From an uncultured Christensenellaceae bacterium (GTDB lineage Bacteria; Bacillota; Clostridia; Christensenellales; UMGS416): a DNA stretch of 64,000 nucleotides. The stretch is taken from contig CALWDW010000008.1 of assembly GCA_944376795.1 (NCBI GenBank), positions 62,001-126,000 on the forward strand, read 5' to 3'. Shown here piece by piece: positions 1 through 8,642 of the stretch. Position 1 is the stretch's first letter; every line of letters begins with the position of its first letter. A program made the position numbers and the translations under genes. The notes under the pieces are model-generated. The model made no database searches and was not told where the DNA came from. It worked only from the letters and a program-made list of their open reading frames with translations.

Positions 1-509
1 TGACCCAGGGAGTATCCAATGCCAGTGGCATCATGACCGGACACACCATGGGCCGTGGCGAGTACGATAAAGCGCAGAAGCAGGGCTATACTTTCCTGGG
101 CCTTGGATTTTTGGTGGGCTGCCTGGCGGCCCTGGTGATCCTACTGCTGCGGGGACCGATTATCAACTATTATCAGGTGACCGCCGAGGCGAAGGCCATC
201 GCCTGGGAACTTATGGACGCCATCAGCTTTATCGTCATTTTCCAGGCGATGAATTCCATCCTTACCAAGGGCGTGCTCCGGGCTGGAGGCGATACCAAGT
301 TCCTGATGATGGGGGATATTTTATTCCTATGGGTGGCTTCCATCCCGTTGGGGGCGCTGGCCGGCCTGGTGCTGCATTGGCCCTCCTTCTGGATCTATAC
401 CATGCTGAAGATCGACCAAATCATCAAGTGCGTTTGGTGTTACTTCCGGCTGCGGAGCCGGAAATGGATGAAGAAGATCTCCTCGACGGCAGATCTGGAA
501 GGCCGTTAA
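1..509 (+). CDS. MATE family efflux transporter, C-terminal part
   Basis: This is the last ~169 residues of a multidrug and toxin extrusion (MATE) carrier, an inner-membrane antiporter exporting drugs or metabolites in exchange for Na+ or H+. The reading frame is open at the left edge of the window. Seen: three to four hydrophobic spans and the family-typical stretch VLRAGGDTKF, followed by a basic tail (RLRSRKWMKK). The ASCH gene follows after 12 bases, so the two may be co-transcribed. Substrate cannot be told from this fragment. Confidence 0.85.
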   Translation, partial: TQGVSNASGIMTGHTMGRGEYDKAQKQGYTFLGLGFLVGCLAALVILLLRGPIINYYQVTAEAKAIAWELMDAISFIVIFQAMNSILTKGVLRAGGDTKFLMMGDILFLWVASIPLGALAGLVLHWPSFWIYTMLKIDQIIKCVWCYFRLRSRKWMKKISSTADLEGR

Positions 510-521
510 GGGGGGCGTATC

Positions 522-1019
522 ATGGATCGGGCACAGCTTCTGATACGGCTTATGGAACATGTCCAGTCGACGGGTCATCCCTATTGGAAAGGCCGGCTGG
601 CCGCTCTGCCTCCCGGCCGGATCCATGCGGCCATCCTGGTGGAGCCCTATTGTTCCAGGATCTTATCAGGGGAAAAGACCATGGAATCCCGGTTTTCTGT
701 GAAAAGGGTCTCTCCATGGCATCGTATTGTCCCGGGGGACGCGGTGTTTCTCAAGCGGTCGGGAGGGGAATTTGTGGGAATCTTTGAGGCGGGAGAAGTG
801 CGGTTCCGCCAGCTCCGCTCGGCGTCTGACTGGTTGGAGATCCAAGGCGCCTTTGGAGAGCAGCTCTGTGTGGAGGATGACTTCTGGGAGAGAAAAAGGG
901 ACAGCCGGTATGCCACGCTGATCGCTATCTCCCGGCTGCTGATCTTGGAACCTTTCTCGATACGCTTTGCCAACCGCCAGTCCTGGATTGACTTCGGGGC
1001 GCCGCCGGGGGAGCATTGA
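522..1019 (+). CDS. ASCH domain protein
   Basis: A 165-residue soluble protein. Residues ~35-75 carry the ASCH signature (ILSGEKTMESRF, with the G-x-K-x3-E-x-R pattern), a PUA-like fold thought to bind RNA or modified nucleosides; some family members hydrolyse acetylcytidine. It starts 12 bases after the MATE gene behind a GGGGGG-rich ribosome site and ends just ahead of a likely terminator. The precise role is unknown; a link to RNA is inferred only from the fold. Confidence 0.75.
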   Translation: MDRAQLLIRLMEHVQSTGHPYWKGRLAALPPGRIHAAILVEPYCSRILSGEKTMESRFSVKRVSPWHRIVPGDAVFLKRSGGEFVGIFEAGEVRFRQLRSASDWLEIQGAFGEQLCVEDDFWERKRDSRYATLIAISRLLILEPFSIRFANRQSWIDFGAPPGEH

Positions 1020-1077
1020 CAGGGGGAAGGGGACAAAAGACCGTGGAGAACCGGGCCGGGTTTTAATTCGCATAGGA

Positions 1078-1106
1078 AAAGGGGGGCGGAAGCCTCCCTT
1101 TCTTTC
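1078..1106 (+). terminator. Probable terminator after the ASCH gene
   Basis: Ten-base stem AAAGGGGGGC / GCCTCCCTTT (one G-T pair) with a GGAA loop, followed by a pyrimidine run CTTTCTCTC. It lies 58 bases after the ASCH stop. The rest of 1107-1243 shows nothing recognisable. Confidence 0.55.
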
Positions 1107-1243
1107 TCTCGCTATATTCCGCTCAAATTGTGCGGAACGCTCGGCTTGCATGAAAACCACTGGGGTTTCGGTGGGTTTCCCCAATGTGTGTTTCTTAAAG
1201 CCGTAGGAAATAGGCTTTTCTGCGGTTTCGGATAAGGTGGTTT

Positions 1244-2119
1244 TTACTTCAGTTCAACCGGAATCCATACTTCATAGTATCTTTTTTCTTTTCGCCTATC
1301 ACGGTCTGTCCATAGATGCAGCACTTCGATTGCAAGGTCATATTTGTGCCTATACTCTGATGCGGGAAGCCAGGAATCAAAAATCAACTCGAACAGCTTC
1401 GGGAACTCTTCCCAAGCAAGTCCGCCGCACGCGGTTTTGAATGCCGCGTAAGTACCGGCAGGAAGTTTGCGCATCTCAAGCTCATCCGTCTTGGTATCGG
1501 ATCGCCTGCGGGCAATCATATATTTGCCATCCTGCCATATTCCGTACCATACGCCATCATAGGATGTGCTCCCGGGCTGATTCCATCGGCCCTCACAGAG
1601 CTGACCGGGAACGTCATGGCAATTTTCGGCCCACATAGCGTGGCGTAGTTCCTCGCGGTTTTTGTAGTCCATGTCCTCGTACTGCTTTGATACACCGTAC
1701 ACATCGGTGCCTTCGAACTCGATGATTCTGAAATCCATTTCTTTTGCTCCTTTGATCATAATGTGAAAGGAAGCAGGTGGATATACCTTGAGAGAACCGC
1801 CGTTTTTTCGGTAGGCCGACGGTGTAACGCCATGCTGTTTCGCAAAGGCTCTTGAGAAAGCTGCCGCACTGCTATACGCGTATTTCGTAGCAATGTCCAC
1901 GATTGGTGCCTTGCTGTGCTGCAGATCCTGCGCTGCGAGAGTCAGGCGTCTGCGTCTTACATATTCGGTCAATGTCATACCGGTCATATAACTGAAAAAC
2001 CGAATGAAGCTGTCGGCATTCAGACAGGCAATACCGGCAGCCGTATCAAGATCAAACTCTGCGCACAAGTTCGCCTCGATATATTCAATGGCTGCGTTCA
2101 GCTGTTTCAGCATATTCAT
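1244..2119 (-). CDS. AraC family transcriptional regulator with effector-binding domain
   Basis: A 291-residue regulator. Residues ~5-105 form the AraC DNA-binding domain with two helix-turn-helix units (LDTAAGIACLNADSFIRFF and VDIATKYAYSSAAAFSRAF). The C-terminal half (~125-290) looks like the GyrI-like/AraC effector-binding domain that senses small ligands (FRIIEFEGTDVYGVSKQY near its start, YYEVWIPV at the end). Start chosen at ATG 2119 because GGGAGGTG lies 6 bases upstream; an in-frame ATG ten codons earlier lacks a site. It stands alone, so its targets are unknown. Confidence 0.85.
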   Translation of the reverse strand: MNMLKQLNAAIEYIEANLCAEFDLDTAAGIACLNADSFIRFFSYMTGMTLTEYVRRRRLTLAAQDLQHSKAPIVDIATKYAYSSAAAFSRAFAKQHGVTPSAYRKNGGSLKVYPPASFHIMIKGAKEMDFRIIEFEGTDVYGVSKQYEDMDYKNREELRHAMWAENCHDVPGQLCEGRWNQPGSTSYDGVWYGIWQDGKYMIARRRSDTKTDELEMRKLPAGTYAAFKTACGGLAWEEFPKLFELIFDSWLPASEYRHKYDLAIEVLHLWTDRDRRKEKRYYEVWIPVELK

Positions 2120-2217
2120 CTGCTTCACCTCCCGTAATAAGTGTATCAAAGGGGCGGCTTGGATGTCTGACTTTCCGTGGGCAAGATCCGTATAATTTAT
2201 CGCGTTGCGTCATTATA

Positions 2218-2255
2218 GAAAAAACGACAACTTTCCATGGAAAGTCGTCGTTTTT
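2218..2255 (-). terminator. Terminator of the tRNA-Ser transcript
   Basis: Long near-perfect hairpin ACGACGACTTTCC / GGAAAGTTGTCGT around ATGG, followed on the minus strand by TTTTTT. It sits directly after the CCA end of the second tRNA and before the AraC gene region. Confidence 0.8.
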
Positions 2256-2256
2256 G

Positions 2257-2349
2257 TGGCGGAGAAGGAGGGATTTGAACCCTCGCGCCGGTTTCCCGAC
2301 CTACACCCTTAGCAGGGGCGCCTCTTCGGCCGTACTTGAGTACTTCTCC
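2257..2349 (-). tRNA. tRNA-Ser(GCT)
   Basis: A 93-base tRNA reading AGC/AGU codons. Acceptor stem GGAGAAG/CTTCTCC, discriminator G, encoded CCA, anticodon stem CGCCC/GGGTG with loop CTGCTAA (anticodon GCT), the long variable arm of class II tRNAs, and T-loop GTTCAAATC. It is the second gene of a two-tRNA transcript. Confidence 0.95.
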
Positions 2350-2380
2350 AAGTGCCGATGTGTGCGGTTGTCTGCCAAAT

Positions 2381-2469
2381 TGGCGGAGAGAGTGGGATTC
2401 GAACCCACGGTGCCTTGCAGCATCACTGGTTTTCAAGACCAGCTCCTTCAACCCCTCGGACATCTCTCC
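2381..2469 (-). tRNA. tRNA-Ser(TGA)
   Basis: An 89-base tRNA for UCA-type serine codons. Acceptor GGAGAGA/TCTCTCC with encoded CCA, anticodon stem CTGGT/ACCAG with loop CTTGAAA (anticodon TGA), long variable arm, T-loop GTTCGAATC. First gene of the pair, 31 bases ahead of tRNA-Ser(GCT). Confidence 0.95.
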
Positions 2470-2496
2470 AAGACCGGTTGGTTGAAACGCAAGGAT

Positions 2497-2525
2497 ATTA
2501 TAGCAGGACGGCCTAAGTCTGTCAA
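2497..2525 (-). promoter_or_regulatory. Consensus sigma-A promoter of the tRNA-Ser pair
   Basis: On the minus strand TTGACA (2520-2525), exactly 17 bases, then TATAAT (2497-2502): a perfect match to the housekeeping consensus, 28 bases upstream of the first tRNA. Expected for strongly expressed stable RNA. Confidence 0.9.
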
Positions 2526-2565
2526 CTGCTATTTTCCCCGGAGAAGGCGGGAATATGTGTGGACG

Positions 2566-2606
2566 CAAGAAAAGCCCCCCTGTGATCGCATTGCGCAGGG
2601 GGGCTT
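2566..2606 (-). terminator. Terminator after the DUF362 gene
   Basis: AAGCCCCCCTG / CAGGGGGGCTT stem with a 13-base loop; on the minus strand it is followed by TTTTC. It separates the DUF362 gene from the tRNA promoter. Confidence 0.8.
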
Positions 2607-2681
2607 GTTTTCTTGTTGGGGATAGAGGCCGGGCGTCCCTCGGCAGGGCAGGATGCGGACATCCCCTATGCTGCAGGGGGA

Positions 2682-3809
2682 TTATTTCATCCGCACCAGC
2701 TCGTAGGCCCGGCTCCCTACGCCGATCTTTTCCGCGTGCTCCAGGCAGGATTCCCACTCGGACTCGGGGGTGGTATTGATGAAATGATCGTGATGGTCCA
2801 CAAAGCCGGGCTGGGCCATGTTGTCGGTGAGCACCGAATGGGGCAGGGGCGTCTGGGCCAGGCAGGCGTCGGCGCAGGCCTGATCCAGTGCCACCGGGTC
2901 GAAGGAGGCAAACATGCCAATGTCGGGCAGAATGGGGGTGTCGTTCTCCCCGTGGCAGTCGCAGTAGGGGGAGATATCCTGCACCAGGCTGATGTGGAAG
3001 TGGGGACGGCCCTGCACCACCGCCTTGGCATACTCGGCCATTTTTTTGTTCAGCAGGGAGTTGGCGGAGGAGTTTTCGGCCTCGATGGCGTCAAAGTTGC
3101 ACCCGCCGATGCAGCGGCCGCAGCCTACGCAGCGGTTATGATCGATGCGGGCCTTTCCATCCTCGCCAAAGGAAATGGCGTCATGGGCGCACTGACGGAG
3201 GCACTGCCGGCAGCCCCGGCAGACATCGGGGTCCACCACGGGCTTGGAGGAGGAATGCTGCTCCATCTTTCCGGCGCGGCTGCCGCAGCCCATGCCGATG
3301 TTTTTCAGCGCGCCGCCAAAGCCGGTGCACTCGTGGCCCTTGAAGTGGCTTAGGGAAATGAATACGTCGGCATCCATAATGGCGTGGCCAATTTTAGCCT
3401 CCTTGACGTACTCGCCGCCCTCCACGGGGACCAACACCTCGTCGGTCCCCTTGAGGCCGTCGCCGATGAGGATATGGCAACCCGTGGAGAAGGGGGAAAA
3501 GCCGTTGACGTAGGCCGATTCGATGTGCTCCAGGGCATTTTTGCGGCCGCCGACATACAGGGTGTTGCAGTCGGTGAGGAAGGGCTTGCCTCCCATTTCC
3601 TTCACCAAGTCGGCCACCACCTTGGCGTAGTTGGGACGAAGGAAGGCCAGGTTGCCGGGCTCTCCAAAGTGGATCTTGATGGCGACGAACTTGCCGTCCA
3701 GGTCCATGTTGGTCATGCCGGCCCTGCGCAGCAGCTTATCCAGCTTTTGCAGCATATTGATACCGCCGGTGGCGCGGAAATCTGTGAAGTATACCTTGGA
3801 CTTTTCCAT
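2682..3809 (-). CDS. DUF362 domain protein with two [4Fe-4S] ferredoxin motifs
   Basis: A 375-residue cytoplasmic iron-sulfur protein. The N-terminal ~190 residues are a DUF362 domain; residues ~195-245 hold two ferredoxin clusters, C197-x2-C-x2-C-x3-C207 and C227-x2-C-x2-C-x3-C237. Such proteins are common in anaerobes and probably transfer electrons to an unknown partner. Start taken at ATG 3809 (MEKSK), preceded by AAAGGAG at 7 bases; a second ATG six codons upstream also has a weaker site. The gene is monocistronic, flanked by terminators, so neighbours give no functional hint. Confidence 0.85.
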   Translation of the reverse strand: MEKSKVYFTDFRATGGINMLQKLDKLLRRAGMTNMDLDGKFVAIKIHFGEPGNLAFLRPNYAKVVADLVKEMGGKPFLTDCNTLYVGGRKNALEHIESAYVNGFSPFSTGCHILIGDGLKGTDEVLVPVEGGEYVKEAKIGHAIMDADVFISLSHFKGHECTGFGGALKNIGMGCGSRAGKMEQHSSSKPVVDPDVCRGCRQCLRQCAHDAISFGEDGKARIDHNRCVGCGRCIGGCNFDAIEAENSSANSLLNKKMAEYAKAVVQGRPHFHISLVQDISPYCDCHGENDTPILPDIGMFASFDPVALDQACADACLAQTPLPHSVLTDNMAQPGFVDHHDHFINTTPESEWESCLEHAEKIGVGSRAYELVRMK

Positions 3810-3890
3810 AGAGGTGCTCCTTTGCATGGTTTTTCTCCATGATTGTAGTGCATCTCCGCCGGATTGTAAAGCGGAGAGGGGAATATGACA

Positions 3891-3913
3891 GAAAAAGAGC
3901 CCGCCGCGGGCTC
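3891..3913 (-). terminator. Terminator of the dapA-fucO unit
   Basis: Stem GAGCCCG / CGGGCTC with a 3-base loop followed on the minus strand by TTTTTCTGTC, 48 bases after the fucO stop. Confidence 0.8.
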
Positions 3914-3960
3914 GGTGATTCCGCGGTGGGCTGAAGACTGCCTTGGGGGGCGAATAGAGG

Positions 3961-5112
3961 TTACATGAGGGACTTATACAGCTCCATGATCTCCTCTACG
4001 CTGGTGGGGCGGGGATTGCCGCCGGTGCATACGTCGTTAAAGGCGCTCTCCGAGAGGAAGGGAAGATCCTCGGCCTTGACGCCCACCTCGGTGAGCTTGG
4101 CGGGGATGCCCACGTCCTGGCCCAGCTTGGCCACGGCCTCCACGGCGGCGGCGCGGTAGGCCTCCTGGGTCATGGATTCGGTGCCCTCCACGCCCATGGC
4201 CTTGGCGATGTCCCGGTACTTCTCCCCGGTGTAGGGGGCGTTATAGGCCATGACGGTGGGCAGGATAATGGCGTTGGCCACGCCGTGGGGGGTGTCGTAC
4301 ACCGCGCCCAGGGGATGGGCCATGGAGTGGACGATGCCCAGGCCCACGTTGGAGAAGCCCATGCCGGCGATGTACTGGGCCTTGGCCATGCCGTCCCGAC
4401 CGGCGGGATCGCCTGCCACCGCAGCCCGCAGGTTCTGGGCAATGAGCTCAATGGCCTTCAGCTCAAACATGTCGCTCATCTCCCAGGCGCCGGGGGTGAT
4501 ATAGCCCTCGATGGCGTGGGTTAGGGCGTCCATGCCGGTGGAGGCGGTGAGGCCCTTGGGCATGGAGGACATCATATCCGGGTCGATGACGGCCACCACG
4601 GGGATGTCGTGGGGATCCACGCAGACAAACTTGCGGTTCTTCTCCACGTCGGTGATGACGTAGTTGATGGTGACCTCGGCGGCGGTGCCGGCGGTGGTGG
4701 GCACGGCGATGACCGGGACGCTCTTATTTTTGGTGGGAGCGGTGCCCTCCAGGCTGCGGACGTCGGCAAACTCCGGGTTGGCGGAAATGATGCCGATGGC
4801 CTTGGCGGTGTCCATGGCCGAGCCGCCGCCGATGGCTACAATGCCCTGGGCGCCGGCCTTGGCGAAGGCGGCGACGCCGGTCTGCACGTTTTCAATGGTG
4901 GGGTTGGCCTTGACATTGTCATAAACCTCGTAAGGGATCTGGGCCGCCTCCAGTACGGCGAAGACCTTACCGGCCACGCCGAACTTGATGAGGTCCTTGT
5001 CGGTGACGACGAAAAGCTTGGCAAAGCCCCGGGCCTTGGCCTCCTCTGCCACGTGGGTGATGGCGCCGGCGCCGAAATAGCTGGTCTCGTTGAGAATAAT
5101 GCGGTTTGCCAT
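3961..5112 (-). CDS. fucO: Lactaldehyde reductase, iron-dependent alcohol dehydrogenase
   Basis: A 383-residue group III (iron-containing) alcohol dehydrogenase, the same length as E. coli FucO and closely alike throughout (MANRIILNETSYFG at the N terminus; FVCVDPHDIP; FSNVGLG; DVCTGGNPR at the C terminus). FucO reduces lactaldehyde to 1,2-propanediol with NADH. Seen: cofactor motif GGGSAMD, TAGTAAEVT, and the metal-binding His regions HSMAHPLG and TPHGVANA. Start at ATG 5112 has AAGGAGG 7 bases before it. It lies 100 bases after dapA, with its own possible promoter. No fucose genes are nearby, so its real substrate could be another short aldehyde. Confidence 0.88.
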   Translation of the reverse strand: MANRIILNETSYFGAGAITHVAEEAKARGFAKLFVVTDKDLIKFGVAGKVFAVLEAAQIPYEVYDNVKANPTIENVQTGVAAFAKAGAQGIVAIGGGSAMDTAKAIGIISANPEFADVRSLEGTAPTKNKSVPVIAVPTTAGTAAEVTINYVITDVEKNRKFVCVDPHDIPVVAVIDPDMMSSMPKGLTASTGMDALTHAIEGYITPGAWEMSDMFELKAIELIAQNLRAAVAGDPAGRDGMAKAQYIAGMGFSNVGLGIVHSMAHPLGAVYDTPHGVANAIILPTVMAYNAPYTGEKYRDIAKAMGVEGTESMTQEAYRAAAVEAVAKLGQDVGIPAKLTEVGVKAEDLPFLSESAFNDVCTGGNPRPTSVEEIMELYKSLM

Positions 5113-5144
5113 GAAAGTGCCTCCTTGCGAAATGGATTGCTTAT

Positions 5145-5173
5145 AGTGTACCACCGCCATCCCCACGGGACAA
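5145..5173 (-). promoter_or_regulatory. Possible promoter of fucO
   Basis: Minus strand TTGTCC, 17 bases, TACACT, about 30 bases upstream of fucO and inside an inverted repeat (CCGCCATCC ... GGATGGCGG at 5154-5186) that could serve as a dapA terminator or a regulator site. Confidence 0.45.
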
Positions 5174-5212
5174 GCGAGGATGGCGGCGATTTTCATATTC
5201 TTTACAAATAGG

Positions 5213-6103
5213 CTAAGCTTTCAGCAGACCGTGGCGGGTCATGGCGGCGCGCAGTTGGGTCAGGCCGGCTGTGCTCATGCCGGTGAGAGGCCGGCGTAGG
5301 GGACCGGCGGCGCAGCCCATAAGGTTCAAGGCGGTCTTGACGGGGATGGGATTGACATCGCAGAAGAGGGCGGCAATCAGGTCGGCCAGCGCAATCTGCA
5401 GCGCAGCGCTTCCCGCCACGTCCCCCGCCGCAAAGCGCCGGCAGATTTCGTGGGTCTCCTGGGGCATGATGTTGGCCAGCACGGAGATCACCCCCAGGCC
5501 GCCCATGGCCATGATGGGGACGATCTGGTCATCATTGCCCGAGTAAATTCCCAGCTTGTCGCCGCAGAGGGCGCGGGTCTTCAGCAGGGCGGTCATGTCG
5601 CCGGAAGCTTCCTTGGTGGCGACGATGCGGGGATGCTCGGCCAGGGCTGCGTAGGTCTCCGGCGCAATGGAGACGCCGGTGCGGGAGGGGACGTTATACA
5701 GCACAATGGGCAGCTCCACCCGGTCGGCGATGTAGGTAAAGTGCTCGATCAGCCCGTGTTGGCTGGTCTTATTGTAGTAGGGGGTGACCAGAAGCAGGCC
5801 GTTGGCCCCGGCCTCCTGGGCGTAGAGGGAGAGCTGCAGGGCGTAGTCGGTGTCGTTGGAACCGGTGCCTGCGATGACAGGAACCCGGCCTGCAGTGTGC
5901 TCCACCGCGTAAGAAATGGCCTCCTTGTGCTCCTCATCGGTCATGGTGGAGGACTCGCCGGTGGTGCCCGCGATGATGATGGCATCCACGCCTCCCTTGA
6001 TGGTAAAGTCAATGAGCCGTCCCAGCTCCAGGAAATTCACGCCGGTTTCGGTAAAGGGGGTGACGATGGCGACCCCCGCGCCGGTGAATAGGACCTCTTT
6101 CAC
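5213..6103 (-). CDS. dapA: 4-hydroxy-tetrahydrodipicolinate synthase
   Basis: A 296-residue class I aldolase condensing pyruvate with aspartate semialdehyde, the first committed step to diaminopimelate and lysine. Seen: GTTGES (catalytic Thr47-Thr48), PYYNK, Tyr136 in LYNVPSRTG with Arg141, and Schiff-base Lys164 in TKEASGDM. All key residues of true DapA are present, which argues against a sialate or sugar-acid lyase. GTG start, with AAGGAGG 8 bases upstream. A good promoter lies 38 bases before it. First gene of a unit with fucO, an unusual pairing. Confidence 0.92.
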   Translation of the reverse strand: MKEVLFTGAGVAIVTPFTETGVNFLELGRLIDFTIKGGVDAIIIAGTTGESSTMTDEEHKEAISYAVEHTAGRVPVIAGTGSNDTDYALQLSLYAQEAGANGLLLVTPYYNKTSQHGLIEHFTYIADRVELPIVLYNVPSRTGVSIAPETYAALAEHPRIVATKEASGDMTALLKTRALCGDKLGIYSGNDDQIVPIMAMGGLGVISVLANIMPQETHEICRRFAAGDVAGSAALQIALADLIAALFCDVNPIPVKTALNLMGCAAGPLRRPLTGMSTAGLTQLRAAMTRHGLLKA

Positions 6104-6141
6104 AGTGGATGCCTCCTTAATCCGTATGGGAATGCGCTCCT

Positions 6142-6170
6142 ATTATACAAAAAACCGCCAGGTTTCGCAA
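6142..6170 (-). promoter_or_regulatory. Promoter of dapA
   Basis: Minus strand TTGCGA (6165-6170), 17-base spacer, TATAAT (6142-6147). It leaves a leader of only about 30 bases, too short for a lysine riboswitch. Confidence 0.7.
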
Positions 6171-6221
6171 TGGTTCCCGCGCCGCTTTCTCCAAGAGATA
6201 CGGAAGGGACGGTTTTCCCCC

Positions 6222-6250
6222 TTGACGAAGACGACAGCCTTTGCTATAGT
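6222..6250 (+). promoter_or_regulatory. Promoter of the pflB transcript
   Basis: TTGACG (6222-6227), 17-base spacer, TATAGT (6245-6250). Transcription would begin near 6257, just ahead of the ZTP aptamer. Confidence 0.8.
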
Positions 6251-6258
6251 AAGGACAT

Positions 6259-6336
6259 GAACAGGCTCCGCCGTAACTGACGGCTAGCGTGGGGGACCAC
6301 GGGGAAGCGGAGGAGCAATACGCCGACCGTCTGGGC
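6259..6336 (+). ncRNA. ZTP riboswitch (pfl motif) aptamer
   Basis: The leader holds the conserved parts of the ZTP/ZMP riboswitch, first known as the pfl RNA motif: a P1 stem with AACTGACGG, the GGGGGACCACGGGGAAGCGG core, and the 3' GCCGACCGTCTGGGCA segment that forms the pseudoknot. It senses ZMP/ZTP, which accumulate when 10-formyl-tetrahydrofolate is short. Its usual partners are one-carbon and purine genes; here it precedes pflB, which yields formate for that pool. Boundaries are approximate. Confidence 0.85.
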
Positions 6337-6380
6337 AGCATAGAAGGGCATGGGCCTTCTGGGCTGCCCTTGTGTTTTTG
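6333..6380 (+). terminator. Expression-platform terminator of the ZTP riboswitch
   Basis: Two-part stem GGGCAGC/GCTGCCC (6333-6339 with 6363-6369) and AGAAGG/CCTTCT (6342-6347 with 6355-6360), then TTGTGTTTTT. The left arm begins inside the conserved CTGGGCA of the aptamer, so ligand binding should block the hairpin and let transcription pass: an ON switch for pflB. The mechanism is inferred from this overlap. Confidence 0.8.
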
Positions 6381-6396
6381 TCAAAGGAGGATCGCC

Positions 6397-8628
6397 ATGG
6401 AGAGCAGCAGTTGGAAGGGATTCGTCTCCGGGAGATGGAAGCAGGAGATCGACGTACGGGACTTTATTCAGCGCAACTATACCCCCTATGAGGGGGACGA
6501 GAGCTTCCTGGAGGGTCCGACCCGCAGGACGGGACGCCTGCTGGCCAAGCTGGAGGCCCTCTTGGCCCAGGAGCGGGAGAAGGGCGGCGTACTGGACGTG
6601 GATACCGAGACCGTCAGCTCCCTGACCCACTACCGGCCGGGCTACCTGGATAAGCAGGATGAGATCATTGTGGGGATCCAGACCGACAGCCCCCTGAAGC
6701 GAGGGGTAAATCCCTTTGGCGGCATCAAGATGACCCGCAACGCCTGCCGTGCCTACGGCTACCAGCTCTCCCAGAAGGTGGAGGAGGAGTTCCAGTTCCG
6801 TACCACCCACAATGACGGCGTATTCCGCGTCTATACCGATGAGATGCGCCGCGCCCGCCACGCGGGGATCATCACCGGTCTGCCGGATGCCTATGGCCGG
6901 GGCCGGATCATTGGAGACTACCGGCGCGTGGCCCTCTATGGCGTGGACCGGCTCATTGAGGCAAAGCAGCAGGATAAGGCCCGGGTGGGCCAGGGGCCCA
7001 TGCTGGAGGATACCATCCGCCTCAGCGAGGAGCTCTACCAGCAGATCAACTTCCTAGGTAAGCTCAAGGAGATGGCCGAACTCTACGGTTATGATATCTC
7101 CCGCCCGGCGGAGAACGCCCGAGAGGCGGTACAGTGGCTGTATTTCGGCTACCTGGGGGCCATCAAGGAGCAGAACGGCGCGGCCATGAGTCTGGGCCGG
7201 ACCAGTACCTTCCTGGATATCTATCTCCAGCGGGATCTCGCCAGCGGCGCCATCACCGAGAGCGAGGCCCAGGAGCTGATGGACGACTTTGTGATGAAGC
7301 TGCGGATGGCCCGCCATCTGCGCACCCCCGAGTATAACGAGCTTTTCGGCGGGGATCCCATGTGGATCACCGAGGCGGTGGGCGGCATGGGGGAGGACGG
7401 ACGGACCTTGGTGACGCGGAATTCCTACCGAATCCTCCACACCCTCTATAACCTGAAGCCCTCCGCCGAACCCAACCTCACCGTCCTCTGGTCGGAGAAT
7501 CTCCCCGCGCCCTTCAAGCGCTTCTGCGCCAAGGTTTCCTGCGATACCGACGCCATTCAGTATGAGAACGATGACCTGATGCGTCCCCGCTATGGGGATG
7601 ATTATGCCATCGCCTGCTGTGTCTCGGCCATGAAGGTGGGCAAGCAGATGCAGTTCTTTGGCGCCCGGGCCAACCTGGCCAAGCTCCTGCTTATGAGCCT
7701 CAACGGGGGACGGGACGAGAAGAGCGGCGACCAGGTGGGACCGGTGGGTACACCCTACCAGGGGGATGTGCTGGAATATGACCGGGTGCTGGAAGCTATG
7801 GCCCCCTACCGGGAGTGGCTGTGCGGCCTCTATGTCAATACCATGAACGTCATCCATGCCATGCATGACAAGTATGCCTACGAGAAGACCCAGATGGCGC
7901 TGCACGACACCGACGTGCACCGGTTCATGGCCTTTGGCGCGGCAGGGATGAGCGTGCTGGCCGACTCTCTTTCGGCCATCCGCTACGCCACCGTGCGTCC
8001 CATCCGGGATGAGAGCGGGCTGATTATCGATTTCTCGGTGGAGGGAGAGTATCCCGCCTTTGGCAACGATGACGACCGGGTGGATTCTATTGCGGTGGAG
8101 CAGATCCGCGCCTTCTACGAGGGGCTGAAGAAGCATCCCACCTACCGGGGAGCCGAGCATACCCTCTCCATTCTCACCATCACCAGCAATGTGGTCTACG
8201 GGAAAAAGACCGGCTCTACGCCCGATGGGCGCAAGGCCGGCGAGCCCTTTGCCCCCGGCGCCAATCCCATGCACAACCGGGAGAAGAACGGCGCCCTGGC
8301 CTCTCTGAACTCGGTGGCCAAAATCCCCTACGACATCTGCCGGGATGGGATTTCCAATACCTTCTCCATCGTCCCTGACGCCCTGGGCAAGACCCCGGAG
8401 GAGCGCTATGCCAACCTGGTCAGCGTGCTGGACGGCTATTTCGGCCAGATGGCCCACCATATCAACGTCAACGTCCTCAACCGGGAGACGCTGCTGGCGG
8501 CCTATGAGCACCCCGAGGCCTATCCCAACCTGACCATCCGGGTTTCGGGCTATGCGGTGAACTTCCATAAGCTGAGCCGAGAGCAGCAGCGGGAAGTGAT
8601 CTCCCGCACCTTCCACCAGGCCATGTAG
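6397..8628 (+). CDS. pflB: Pyruvate formate-lyase
   Basis: A 743-residue glycyl-radical enzyme converting pyruvate and CoA to acetyl-CoA and formate. Seen: the adjacent active-site cysteines Cys407-Cys408 in ACCVSAMK, and the glycyl radical motif RVSGYAVNF with Gly718, 25 residues from the C terminus as in E. coli PflB. Start at ATG 6397 with AAAGGAGG 6 bases upstream; the frame extends further upstream only through the riboswitch. The double cysteine identifies true PFL rather than a diol dehydratase or choline lyase. Activated by the product of pflA, which follows after a 606-base repeat-filled spacer. Confidence 0.96.
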   Translation: MESSSWKGFVSGRWKQEIDVRDFIQRNYTPYEGDESFLEGPTRRTGRLLAKLEALLAQEREKGGVLDVDTETVSSLTHYRPGYLDKQDEIIVGIQTDSPLKRGVNPFGGIKMTRNACRAYGYQLSQKVEEEFQFRTTHNDGVFRVYTDEMRRARHAGIITGLPDAYGRGRIIGDYRRVALYGVDRLIEAKQQDKARVGQGPMLEDTIRLSEELYQQINFLGKLKEMAELYGYDISRPAENAREAVQWLYFGYLGAIKEQNGAAMSLGRTSTFLDIYLQRDLASGAITESEAQELMDDFVMKLRMARHLRTPEYNELFGGDPMWITEAVGGMGEDGRTLVTRNSYRILHTLYNLKPSAEPNLTVLWSENLPAPFKRFCAKVSCDTDAIQYENDDLMRPRYGDDYAIACCVSAMKVGKQMQFFGARANLAKLLLMSLNGGRDEKSGDQVGPVGTPYQGDVLEYDRVLEAMAPYREWLCGLYVNTMNVIHAMHDKYAYEKTQMALHDTDVHRFMAFGAAGMSVLADSLSAIRYATVRPIRDESGLIIDFSVEGEYPAFGNDDDRVDSIAVEQIRAFYEGLKKHPTYRGAEHTLSILTITSNVVYGKKTGSTPDGRKAGEPFAPGANPMHNREKNGALASLNSVAKIPYDICRDGISNTFSIVPDALGKTPEERYANLVSVLDGYFGQMAHHINVNVLNRETLLAAYEHPEAYPNLTIRVSGYAVNFHKLSREQQREVISRTFHQAM

Positions 8629-8642
8629 GCAGGGAAAAGGCG

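Noticed and set aside
6104-6260. Rex operator near the pflB or dapA promoters
   Set aside because: No TTGTTAA-N4-TTAACAA-like palindrome could be found there, at the fucO promoter, or upstream of rex.
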